DNA of 11,854 nt from Deltaproteobacteria bacterium (GTDB taxonomy: Bacteria; Desulfobacterota; Binatia; Binatales; Binataceae). The notes beneath the pieces are model-generated. The model searched no databases. It saw only the letters and a program-made list of their open reading frames with translations, and was not told the origin of the DNA. This document shows positions 5,824 to 11,854 of the stretch, one piece after another. Position numbers and translations under genes: made by a program. The DNA lies in NCBI GenBank assembly GCA_021786815.1, contig JAJYMR010000242.1, positions 1 to 11,854 of the forward strand. Direction: 5' to 3'. Position 1 is the stretch's first letter; the number at the start of each line of letters is the position of its first letter.

Positions 5824-6666
5824 ATGAGCATGCTCGACGGAAAAGTCGCGATCGTAACCGGCGCAAGCCGCGGTATCGGCGAGGCGATCGCACGGATGTT
5901 CGCAAAGGAGGGCGCGCGCGTCGTGTGCGCCGCCCGCACGATGCATGAAGGCGAGCATCCGTTCCCCGGGTCGCTTGAAAACACGGTCGATGAGATCAAA
6001 CGCGAGGGCGGCGAAGCGCTCGCTCTCGCGTGCGACGTCTCCTCGGAGGAAAGCTGCGAGTGCCTGGTCGCCGAAACGCGGCGGTTATACGGGCCGTGCG
6101 ACGTTCTGGTGAACAACGCCGTGCTCAGCTACGCCGGCAGGATACAGGATTTCCCGGTCAAACGATGGGTTCGCTCGTTTGCGGTCAATGTCCACGGCCC
6201 CTTCATGCTTAGTCGGATGGTCCTGGCCGACATGATCCCGCGGCGTTCGGGCGCGATCGTGAATCTCTCATCATGGATCGCGATCGGTCCCGGGCGCGGC
6301 CCTTATCACCGCTCTCCGCGAGGCGGCACGCCCTACGGCACGCAGAAGGCCGCGCTCGAGCGTTTCACGCAGGGCCTGGCCGAGGAAGTTTACGAACACG
6401 GAATCTCCGTGACGTGCGTTTCTCCTTCGCAGGTGGTCGCAACTCCCGGCACCGTCTTCCATGGACTGGTCAAGGAGGGCGCGAGACAGGAAACCGAGCC
6501 CGTCGAATACCTCGCGCGGGCGGTCCTGCTCCTTGCCACCGAGCCGCTCGACAAAGTGACCGGGCGCGTCACTTATAGCCAGCAGCTACTCAAGGAGTAT
6601 CAACTCATCGACGACGCGCGCGGCTACGGCGTGGACATCCCCGGCAGCGGATACAGCATGATCTAA
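5824..6666 (+). CDS. SDR-family NAD(P)-dependent oxidoreductase
   Basis: A 280-residue classical short-chain dehydrogenase. The Rossmann cofactor loop TGASRGIG is at residues 12-19, Asp71 (CDVSS) contacts the adenine region, VNNAV (96-100) is the NNAG-type motif and Asn122 (VNVHGP) is the structural Asn. The catalytic Ser is 149 or 150 (IVNLSSW) and the YxxxK motif is Tyr171-Lys175 (PYGTQKAALERF). The Ser-to-Tyr spacing of 21-22 is longer than the usual 12-13 because of an inserted Gly/Pro/Arg-rich loop (about 155-169). Basic residues near ARVVCAART (31-39) suggest NADP(H) is possible. The enzyme oxidises an alcohol or reduces a ketone in the cytoplasm. It is the last gene of the five-gene operon, with a possible terminator over its 3' end. 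ATG 5824 is used; ATG 5830 (Met3) is an alternative. No strong Shine-Dalgarno is visible. Confidence 0.9.
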   Translation: MSMLDGKVAIVTGASRGIGEAIARMFAKEGARVVCAARTMHEGEHPFPGSLENTVDEIKREGGEALALACDVSSEESCECLVAETRRLYGPCDVLVNNAVLSYAGRIQDFPVKRWVRSFAVNVHGPFMLSRMVLADMIPRRSGAIVNLSSWIAIGPGRGPYHRSPRGGTPYGTQKAALERFTQGLAEEVYEHGISVTCVSPSQVVATPGTVFHGLVKEGARQETEPVEYLARAVLLLATEPLDKVTGRVTYSQQLLKEYQLIDDARGYGVDIPGSGYSMI

Positions 6667-6687
6667 AGTGCGCCGCCCGGTTTTTTT
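6641..6687 (+). terminator. Possible rho-independent terminator of the central operon
   Basis: CCGG-CA-GCGG (6641-6650) can pair with CCGC-CCGG (6673-6680), giving 8 bp with a 2-nt bulge and a 22-nt loop, immediately followed by seven T (6681-6687). The upstream arm lies inside the last SDR codons and the TAA is in the loop. The long loop and bulge make it imperfect, but the T-run at the end of a convergent operon is a good positional match. Confidence 0.5.
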
Positions 6688-6736
6688 GACTCGCTCACCG
6701 CTCCTTCGCGACATCGCTTGCGGTCGAGTCGATTCC

Positions 6737-7450
6737 CTACGGCGGCAAGCACGTTCCGATATAAAGCCCGCGCCCCATCAGACCATCCTCGTCGTGCAGA
6801 ACTTCCAGCCCCGCCGAGGAAAACGCCCGAGTGTAGTCTTCGCGCGAAAACAGGCCTCCCTCGTGGCGCTCGGTGAAATACTCGATCCCGTCCGGGGTGC
6901 CCACCATCATGTGGAACTTGATTATCCACATTCCGCCGCGCGTCTCCGGAATAGTCATCCGCGCAATCTTAAGCTCGGGCCGGTTGACGAACAGCCCGTC
7001 CACGCCACCAGCGTGGAAAGTATCCGGGCCAAAGAACGGCTCGACTATTAGAACTCCGCCCGGCGCAAGATGACGGCTCATGTTCAAGATCGCCGCGTGC
7101 AGGCGCCGAGTCGTCTTCATATAGGCGATCGCGCTGAACAGGCATACGACCGCGTCGAACCTGCGCCCCAGAGCGAACTTCGCCATGTCGCCGCGATGGA
7201 AGACGACCTCCGGATGCCGCTCTCGCGCGACCGCGAGCATCTCGTCGCTTAGGTCAACGCCCTCGACCGCATAGTATTTTCTGAGGAACGCGATATGTCC
7301 GCCGGTTCCGCAGGCGACATCGAGAAGCGTGTTTCCCGGAGATTTCTTGTGCGCGGAGATCAGCGCATGGACGGTCTCCGCTTCGCGATCGTAATTCTTG
7401 AAGCTGTAGATCGCGTCGTAAACCTTCGCGAATTTCTTGTAGTGCGCCAT
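6737..7450 (-). CDS. Class I SAM-dependent methyltransferase
   Basis: A 237-residue cytoplasmic enzyme. Motif I is LLDVACGTGGH (42-52), followed by acidic post-I GVDLSDEML (64-72) whose Asp66 should bind the SAM ribose. VFHRGDMAKF (83-92) contacts adenine, FDAVVCLFSAIAYM (98-111) is motif II, and LAPGGVLIVEPFF (128-140) is motif III. The N-terminal YDAIYSFKNYD and the IAYM...L...L.PGG pattern resemble N,N-dimethyltransferases of amino-sugar pathways (DesVI/TylM1-like), but no sugar genes are near, so the substrate is not assigned. It starts 46 bp after the ThuA-like stop on the same strand, so the two are probably co-transcribed. ATG 7450 has no strong Shine-Dalgarno. It converges on the SDR operon with a 70-bp gap. 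Confidence 0.88.
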   Translation of the reverse strand: MAHYKKFAKVYDAIYSFKNYDREAETVHALISAHKKSPGNTLLDVACGTGGHIAFLRKYYAVEGVDLSDEMLAVARERHPEVVFHRGDMAKFALGRRFDAVVCLFSAIAYMKTTRRLHAAILNMSRHLAPGGVLIVEPFFGPDTFHAGGVDGLFVNRPELKIARMTIPETRGGMWIIKFHMMVGTPDGIEYFTERHEGGLFSREDYTRAFSSAGLEVLHDEDGLMGRGLYIGTCLPP

Positions 7451-7496
7451 TTGGTGGACCGAGCGGCCTGCCTGATGCCGGTCGCGCCCCGATTTA

Positions 7497-8324
7497 TCAC
7501 GCCTGCGGTCCGATTCCCCAGTTGATCGCGTTGCGAAGGAGCCGCGTGAACTCTTCGGTCTCCCAAGATCCGCGAAACATAAGCGGCGTCACGCCCGCGG
7601 GATCGACGCTTTTGTCCACGAACGGCTGCACGTTCGAGTCCGGCGAATGGCAGTGTCCGAGCGCCACGTACGCGACGCCTCCTGCGCCGACCTTGCGGGT
7701 GAATCCGAGCGCGCGGGTCTTCCCGTCCGGCAGAAGCGACGTATCGCGATCGTAAACGAAGCCGAAACCCGGCGCGGGATCGCTTGCCAGTTCGGTCATC
7801 AGGAAAATCTCGCTGTGCACCGGATCGAGCAGCTCGATCATGTAAAGCTCATCCATCGTCTCGAACGAAGCCGGCACACCCGCGGCGAGGGGATGCTTCG
7901 CGTTTACGTCCACGCGGAACTTTCTGACCGGCGGATGGTTGAGGAAGAAGCATCCGAGCGTCTCATGATGGCTCATCTTCACCATCTTGCGCGCGCGCCG
8001 CGACTCTCCGACCGGAGCGGCCTTGCCGCCGCTGGTGCCGTGAAGCGCGAGCCATCTTCCGCCCGCTGCAAGCCACTCGCTGAGCGCCGCGTTCTCCTCG
8101 TCGTTGGGATAGGGACCGGCGACGTAAGTGATCAGAAAACGCGCGCGCTCGAGCCATCTCGTGAGGTCGCGGAAATCGTTCGATACCGTGACTCGCGCGT
8201 GCGTCGTCTCGTGCAGCGCTTCCAGCAGCCTCAGGCGCGTGTAATCCATGTCGTGGCCGGCCGGTTCTCCGGGCGGAAAACCGCCCACTATCAGGTGGAC
8301 GCGGACTGGCTTGTCATTACTCAC
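7497..8324 (-). CDS. ThuA-like domain protein (GATase-like fold), GTG start
   Basis: A 275-residue protein when started at GTG 8324. The ThuA-like pattern is visible in order: VHLIVGGFPPG (9-19); LERARFLITYVAG (58-70); LAAGGRWLALHGTSGG (85-100); NAKHPLAAGVP (141-151) with MDELYMIE (157-164); and GGVAYVALGH (215-224). These match the ThuA family, which shares a glutamine-amidotransferase-like fold. At the nucleophile-elbow region the sequence is LHGTSG, with no Cys, so amidotransferase chemistry is not expected. ThuA itself acts in trehalose utilisation, and the biochemical role of most relatives is unknown. The frame can extend to ATG 8357, but GGGAGG at 8333-8338 sits 8 nt before GTG 8324 and would fall inside the longer version, so GTG is the better start. 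It is upstream of, and probably co-transcribed with, the methyltransferase. Confidence 0.8.
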   Translation of the reverse strand: MSNDKPVRVHLIVGGFPPGEPAGHDMDYTRLRLLEALHETTHARVTVSNDFRDLTRWLERARFLITYVAGPYPNDEENAALSEWLAAGGRWLALHGTSGGKAAPVGESRRARKMVKMSHHETLGCFFLNHPPVRKFRVDVNAKHPLAAGVPASFETMDELYMIELLDPVHSEIFLMTELASDPAPGFGFVYDRDTSLLPDGKTRALGFTRKVGAGGVAYVALGHCHSPDSNVQPFVDKSVDPAGVTPLMFRGSWETEEFTRLLRNAINWGIGPQA

Positions 8325-8332
8325 CGCAGCAA

Positions 8333-8338
8333 CCTCCC
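8333..8338 (-). promoter_or_regulatory. Ribosome binding site fixing the ThuA-like GTG start
   Basis: On the minus strand GGGAGG (extended GAGGGAGGTT) lies 8 nt upstream of GTG 8324. It is among the strongest Shine-Dalgarno matches in the window and decides against ATG 8357. Confidence 0.75.
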
Positions 8339-8383
8339 TCAGTTGGTGCACCGGCACTTCGCACGGTCTGTAAGGGCTGCGCG

Positions 8384-8422
8384 AGTTTTATCAAATTGAT
8401 AATCCACTTGAAAAATTGAAAT
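8384..8422. promoter_or_regulatory. AT-rich island in divergent promoter region
   Basis: Only 8 of 39 bases are G or C, in a window that is otherwise strongly GC-rich. It lies between the start codons of the ThuA-like gene (-, 8324) and the amidohydrolase (+, 8541). It holds possible -10 boxes on both strands (GATAAT at 8398-8403 on plus, GATAAA at 8392 to 8387 on minus) and repeats AAATTGA at 8393 and 8413, exactly 20 bp apart. It probably carries a promoter or operator for one or both divergent units. Confidence 0.5.
8388..8402. repeat. Perfect 7-1-7 palindrome, operator candidate
   Basis: TTATCAA-A-TTGATAA is a perfect inverted repeat with a 1-nt centre. It overlaps the possible -10 boxes on both strands, as expected of a binding site for a dimeric repressor. 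No regulator gene is in the window to pair it with. Confidence 0.45.
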
Positions 8423-8477
8423 CCCGCCGTGCCTGCCGCGCGCGATTTCGTCACCGTCGAACTCCGTGGCCGCGCGC

Positions 8478-8507
8478 TTGACAGTTCGGCGGGCACGGCG
8501 GTACGTG
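8478..8507 (+). promoter_or_regulatory. Possible sigma-70 promoter for the amidohydrolase
   Basis: A perfect -35 hexamer TTGACA lies at 8478-8483. The best -10 at 17-18 bp spacing is poor (GTACGT or TACGTG, 8501-8507), so it may need an activator or may be fortuitous. It would give a leader of about 25-30 nt. Confidence 0.35.
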
Positions 8508-8526
8508 GATCCTGAATCCAGCGCAT

Positions 8527-8533
8527 AAGGGGA
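8527..8533 (+). promoter_or_regulatory. Ribosome binding site of the amidohydrolase
   Basis: AAGGGGA lies 7 nt upstream of ATG 8541 and supports that start. Confidence 0.7.
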
Positions 8534-8540
8534 CCGCGAC

Positions 8541-9980
8541 ATGGACGCCGAAAAGGCTTCGCGCGTGCGCGCGCTTCGTTCCCGGCTCGACCATCCGGTT
8601 ATCGACGGCGACGGCCATCTGATCGAACCCGCGCCGCTCTATCAGCATTACCTGGAAAAGACCGGCGGCAAGGAGCTCGTCGAGCGCTACCAGCGCGAAC
8701 TCCGCGAGCATCCCACCGGCTCGCGCGGAAACCGCGAGACGGGCGACATGCGCGGCGCATGGTGGGGCGTCAGCAACGACGCCTACGACCTTGCCACCGT
8801 GATGGCGCCCAGGCTGCTCCATCAGAGGCTCGACGAGATCGGAATCGACTTCGCGGTCATGTATCCGACGCTCGGGCTCGCCCTTCCGACGATTTACGAC
8901 ACCGACGTACGCCGCGCAGCCGCCCGCGCGCTCAACACGATGAACTCCGAGATATGCGGGCCGTATCGCGACCGCCTTGCGCCGGCCGCCGCTATTCCGA
9001 TGCACACGCCCGAGGAAGCGATCGCGGAACTGGAATTCGCGCACGCGCACGGATTCAAGGTCGCGATGATTCCGCCCGGAGTGGCGCGTCCGATTCCCGC
9101 CCTCGAACGGTCGCATCCCGAGGCTTTTCCCGTTGCCGCCTATTTCGACTGCTACGGGCTCGACAGCTTTTACGACTACGACCCGGTGTGGCGGAAATTC
9201 CAGGAATTGGGCTTCGCCGTGACCTCGCATGGCGGCGTGGGGCTTCGCTATCTTCCACTCGGACGCCGCTCGCCGAGCAATTACATGTTCAACCATATCG
9301 GCGGACACGCGTATCAGCAGGGCGAACTGTGCCGCTCGCTGGTATTCGGCGGAGTGCCGGCGCGGTTTCCGAATCTCGCCTTCGGATTCCTCGAATGCGG
9401 CGCGGGATGGGCCGTAGATTTGCTCCATTCGCTCGAGGAGCATTGGGAGAAACGCAATCTCGAGGGGCTTCGCAGCTACGATCCGGGCCGCCTCGACCGC
9501 GCGCGCCTGAACCAGTTGCTCGTCGAGTACGGCGGGAAGGATTTCGTCGCCGCGCCGTCAAGTGAAAGGCTCGGCCGCGCGTACGACGAGGGAATCGCGC
9601 GCCACGACCGCGACGCGGATCGCGACGAGTGGGCGCGATGCGGCGTCAAGGAAGAGCAGGATTTCGCGCGAATCTTCGCGAACTTCTTCTTCGGATGCGA
9701 GGCCGACGATCCGAGCGTTCATCGCGCGCTCGACTCGCGCGCAAATCCGTTCAAGACCCGCTTCCAGGTCGTGTTCAGCTCCGACATCGGCCACTGGGAC
9801 GTTCCCGATATCAAGACCGTGCTGCTCGAGAGCCACCATCTGGCCGACAAGGGACTCATCAGCGACGCCGACTACCGCGACTTCGTTTTCACCTATCCGG
9901 CGCGACTGCACATGAAGGCCAATCCGGATTTCTTCAAGGGCACCGTCGTCGAAGGCGCAACGACAAAGCTCGCGGCATGA
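8541..9980 (+). CDS. Metal-dependent amidohydrolase family protein (amidohydrolase_2 type)
   Basis: A 479-residue TIM-barrel enzyme. The first strand VIDGDGHLIEP (20-30) gives the D-x-H metal pair (Asp24, His26) and the EP typical of the PF04909-like amidohydrolase family. FAVMYPTLGL (104-113) and FKVAMIPPG (172-180) are core strands. AVTSHGGVGLR (226-236) carries His230, FGFLECGAGW (281-290) carries Glu285, and FSSDIGHWD (412-420) carries the late metal or proton-shuttle Asp415. These positions match the catalytic set of the family, which includes hydrolases and non-oxidative decarboxylases (ACMSD and resorcylate decarboxylase types). A charged insertion of about 100 residues (305-400) before the last strand makes it longer than simple members. 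ATG 8541 has AAGGGGA 7 nt upstream. The TPP enzyme begins 50 bp after its stop, so the pair is probably co-transcribed. Substrate is unknown. Confidence 0.88.
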   Translation: MDAEKASRVRALRSRLDHPVIDGDGHLIEPAPLYQHYLEKTGGKELVERYQRELREHPTGSRGNRETGDMRGAWWGVSNDAYDLATVMAPRLLHQRLDEIGIDFAVMYPTLGLALPTIYDTDVRRAAARALNTMNSEICGPYRDRLAPAAAIPMHTPEEAIAELEFAHAHGFKVAMIPPGVARPIPALERSHPEAFPVAAYFDCYGLDSFYDYDPVWRKFQELGFAVTSHGGVGLRYLPLGRRSPSNYMFNHIGGHAYQQGELCRSLVFGGVPARFPNLAFGFLECGAGWAVDLLHSLEEHWEKRNLEGLRSYDPGRLDRARLNQLLVEYGGKDFVAAPSSERLGRAYDEGIARHDRDADRDEWARCGVKEEQDFARIFANFFFGCEADDPSVHRALDSRANPFKTRFQVVFSSDIGHWDVPDIKTVLLESHHLADKGLISDADYRDFVFTYPARLHMKANPDFFKGTVVEGATTKLAA

Positions 9981-10030
9981 GTCAGCGCACCACCCTCGCG
10001 CGAAGGGCGGCGAAGGTTTACCGTTGACTC

Positions 10031-11575
10031 ATGAACGGAGCTGAGAGCCTGATTCGCACCGCGGTCGCGGCGGGAGTGGAGGTATGTTTCGCGAACCCAG
10101 GAACCACCGAGATGCCGCTGGTTGCGGCCCTCGACGCGGTGGAGGGAATTCGCGCCGTGCTCGGGCTTTTCGAAGGCGTGTGCACGGGAGCGGCCGACGG
10201 TTACGCCCGGATGGCCGACAAGCCCGCCCTCACGCTGCTCCATCTCGGGCCCGGCTTGGCCAACGGAATCGCCAATCTCCATAACGCGCGCCGCGCGCGC
10301 TCGGCGGTCGTCAACCTTGTCGGCGATCACGCGACCTGGCATGCCGAGGCCGACGCTCCGCTTGCGTCCGATATCGTATCGCTCGCGCGCCCCGTCTCGG
10401 CGTGGATAAGGAGCGTCCGCAACGCGCGCTCTCTCGCTTCGGACGCGGCGGAGGCGATCGCAGCCGCAAAAAAATTTCCCGGCCGCGTATCGACGCTGAT
10501 AATTCCTTCCGATTGCCAGTGGAATCCGGCCGAAGGCCCAGCGCAATCAGTTCCCGCGGAGGGTCCCGGTCCGGTTGAAGCGCTCCAGATAGAGCGCACG
10601 GCGACGCTACTTCGCGCGGGCGAGAAAACCGCGATTCTGCTCGGCGGCCGAGGGCTTCGCGAGCCTGCCCTGCTGAGCGCGGGGCGAATCGCGGCGGCAA
10701 CCGGATGCCATCTCCTGTGCGAGACGTTCCCGACGCGAGTCGAGCGCGGCGCGGGGATGCCGTCGCTCGAACGGCTCCCGTATTTTCCCGAGCAGGCGCT
10801 GGAGACGCTCGCGCAGTTCCATTCGCTCGTGCTCGCCGGGGCGGCGAGGCCCGTCGCTTTCTTCGGCTATCCGAACACGCCAAGCTCGCTCGTGCCCGAA
10901 GGCATCGAAGTCGCCGTGCTTGCCGAGCCCGAGCAGGACGTGGCCGGCGCGCTCGAAGCGCTGGCGCGCGATCTCAAGGCCGAGAAGAAAGAGCCGGCGG
11001 TCGCGCCTTTCGCGCCGGCGTCCAGCCCTTCGGGCGCCCTCAACGCCGCGACGGTCGGCGCTGCGCTCGCCGCAACGCTGCCGGAGAACGCTATCGTGAT
11101 GGACGAGGCGGCGACCACCGGCTTTCCGTTTTTCACGCTCTCCGCGTCGTCCTCGCGCCACACGTATCTTGCGCTGACCGGAGGCGCGATCGGACAGGGG
11201 CTTCCATGCGCAACCGGGGCCGCGATCGCCTGCCCCGACCGCCGCGTCGTCGCCTTCCAGGCTGACGGAAGCGCGATGTACACGGTGCAGGCGCTCTGGA
11301 CGCAGGCGCGCGAGGGCCTGAACGTCACCACGCTGCTCTGCAACAACCGGAGCTATCGGATTCTGCAAGTCGAGCTGGCGCGCTCCGGAGTGACCGAGCC
11401 CGGGCGCAAGGCGAAATCGCTGATGAGCCTCGCCGCGCCGAATATCGATTGGGTGGCGCTGGCGCGCGGAATGGGCGTTGCGGCGACTCGCGCCGAGAGC
11501 GCCGACGAACTCGTCGCCGCGCTCAACCGCGCATTCTCGGCGCGAGGTCCGAATTTTATCGAGATGATGCTTTGA
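10031..11575 (+). CDS. Acetolactate-synthase-like TPP-dependent enzyme
   Basis: A 514-residue member of the thiamine-diphosphate enzyme superfamily (IlvB/benzoylformate-decarboxylase type). The N-terminal PYR domain has CFANPGTTEMPLVAAL (19-34) and GLFEGVCTGAADGYARM (45-61); Glu48 is the residue that activates TPP. LLHLGPGLANGIANL (69-83) and NLVGDHATWH (95-104) complete it. A central domain of about 185-330 contains an Ala/Pro-rich linker at 318-336. The C-terminal PP domain has GGAIGQGLPCATGAA (384-398) and the metal/TPP motif QADGSAMY...LLCNN (410-439), with Asp412 and Asn438/439. At 514 residues it is shorter than anabolic acetolactate synthase, and no small regulatory subunit follows. 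A catabolic 2-oxo-acid decarboxylase or lyase role is therefore as likely as branched-chain amino acid synthesis. ATG 10031 lies 14 nt from a GAAGG. Confidence 0.88.
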   Translation: MNGAESLIRTAVAAGVEVCFANPGTTEMPLVAALDAVEGIRAVLGLFEGVCTGAADGYARMADKPALTLLHLGPGLANGIANLHNARRARSAVVNLVGDHATWHAEADAPLASDIVSLARPVSAWIRSVRNARSLASDAAEAIAAAKKFPGRVSTLIIPSDCQWNPAEGPAQSVPAEGPGPVEALQIERTATLLRAGEKTAILLGGRGLREPALLSAGRIAAATGCHLLCETFPTRVERGAGMPSLERLPYFPEQALETLAQFHSLVLAGAARPVAFFGYPNTPSSLVPEGIEVAVLAEPEQDVAGALEALARDLKAEKKEPAVAPFAPASSPSGALNAATVGAALAATLPENAIVMDEAATTGFPFFTLSASSSRHTYLALTGGAIGQGLPCATGAAIACPDRRVVAFQADGSAMYTVQALWTQAREGLNVTTLLCNNRSYRILQVELARSGVTEPGRKAKSLMSLAAPNIDWVALARGMGVAATRAESADELVAALNRAFSARGPNFIEMML

Positions 11576-11854
11576 GTGCGGGGCCGTGCGCCACATCGCC
11601 GGACGCAAGCCGCTCGAGCGCCGCGTCAAGGTCGCCGAGGCTCGCGATACGGTTGAGATGCGTCACGCGGTCGCCGACCGCGAGAAAGCCGATGCCCGCG
11701 GCTTCGGCCGCTTCGCGGTCTATCGGGCTGTCACCCAGGTAAATCGCCCGCTCAGGCGCCACGCCCGCGCGCTCAAGGCATAGCCTGAGTATGTCTGGCG
11801 CGGGTTTGGGCCGCACCTTGTCGTGCGCGCTCGCAATGGCGTCGAACACCTCGA
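11556..11854 (-). CDS. HAD-family hydrolase (phosphatase-like), C-terminal part (5' end outside window)
   Basis: The frame is open at the right window edge, so this is the 3' portion (about 99 residues) of a minus-strand gene. FDAIASAHDKVRPKPAPDIL contains HAD motif III (Lys in RPKPAPD). YLGDSPIDREAAEAAGI is motif IV, with the paired Asp that binds Mg2+, and the VGD...L...ASLGDL end fits phosphoglycolate-phosphatase-like enzymes. The nucleophile motif DxDxT lies outside the window, so activity cannot be confirmed. The codon at 11847-11849 is GTG but is internal, since the frame continues upstream. The stop (TAA on minus, 11558 to 11556) lies inside the TPP gene, so the two coding ends overlap by 20 bp in convergent orientation. 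Confidence 0.85.
   Translation of the reverse strand, partial: EVFDAIASAHDKVRPKPAPDILRLCLERAGVAPERAIYLGDSPIDREAAEAAGIGFLAVGDRVTHLNRIASLGDLDAALERLASGDVAHGPALKASSR

Noticed and set aside
8451..9443. 330-residue open frame on the minus strand
   Set aside because: It is antisense to the amidohydrolase, which has a ribosome site and metal ligands; the antisense product has no recognisable features.
10607..11629. 340-residue open frame on the minus strand
   Set aside because: It is antisense to the TPP enzyme, Arg-rich, and would also overlap the HAD gene in another frame.
1..11854. CRISPR array, tRNA, rRNA, transposase or toxin-antitoxin pair
   Set aside because: I looked for regular repeats, cloverleaf-like segments, transposase motifs and small paired genes on both strands by eye and found none.

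Overview
This is a GC-rich bacterial window with tightly packed genes whose codons favour G or C in the third position. The gene mix is ArsA-type ATPase, luciferase-like oxidoreductase, acyl-CoA-type phosphotransferase, SDR, PF04909-like amidohydrolase and an IlvB-like TPP enzyme. It is reminiscent of uncultured soil lineages such as Binatota/Desulfobacterota-like bacteria or Rokubacteria. That placement is an inference from gene content; the window has no rRNA or other marker gene. No tRNA, rRNA, CRISPR array, insertion sequence or integrase was seen.

Left part (1-2435): the C-terminal two thirds of an ArsA-family ATPase (+) converges on a small phasin-like coiled-coil protein (-). That gene is divergent from a tiny membrane protein (+) across a short intergenic stretch holding a TATATATA box. 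The membrane protein's 3' end overlaps, antisense, a secreted alpha/beta hydrolase (-).

Central part (2436-6687): after a 179-bp divergent gap, five + strand genes lie 13-41 bp apart and probably form one operon. They encode a luciferase-like (LLM) oxidoreductase, an MCE-domain lipoprotein, an APH-fold phosphotransferase, a 150-residue helical protein of unknown function, and an SDR oxidoreductase. A plausible intrinsic terminator overlaps the SDR 3' end. The order phosphotransferase, small helical partner, SDR recalls the lvaA-lvaB-lvaD part of the Pseudomonas putida hydroxyacyl-CoA (levulinate) pathway. The working idea is that the operon takes up and oxidises a hydroxylated or lipid-like substrate, with phosphorylation of a hydroxyl group as one step.

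Right part (6737-11854): on the minus strand, a ThuA-like protein (better start GTG at 8324) and a SAM methyltransferase form a two-gene unit that converges on the central operon. A 216-bp divergent region contains an AT-rich island with a 7+1+7 bp perfect palindrome. It separates this unit from a + strand pair, a metal-dependent amidohydrolase and an acetolactate-synthase-like TPP enzyme. The window ends inside a HAD-family phosphatase (-) whose 3' end overlaps the TPP gene by 20 bp.

There is no gene-free stretch longer than about 216 bp. I do not see a clearly new defence or mobile system; the most interesting element is the central operon.
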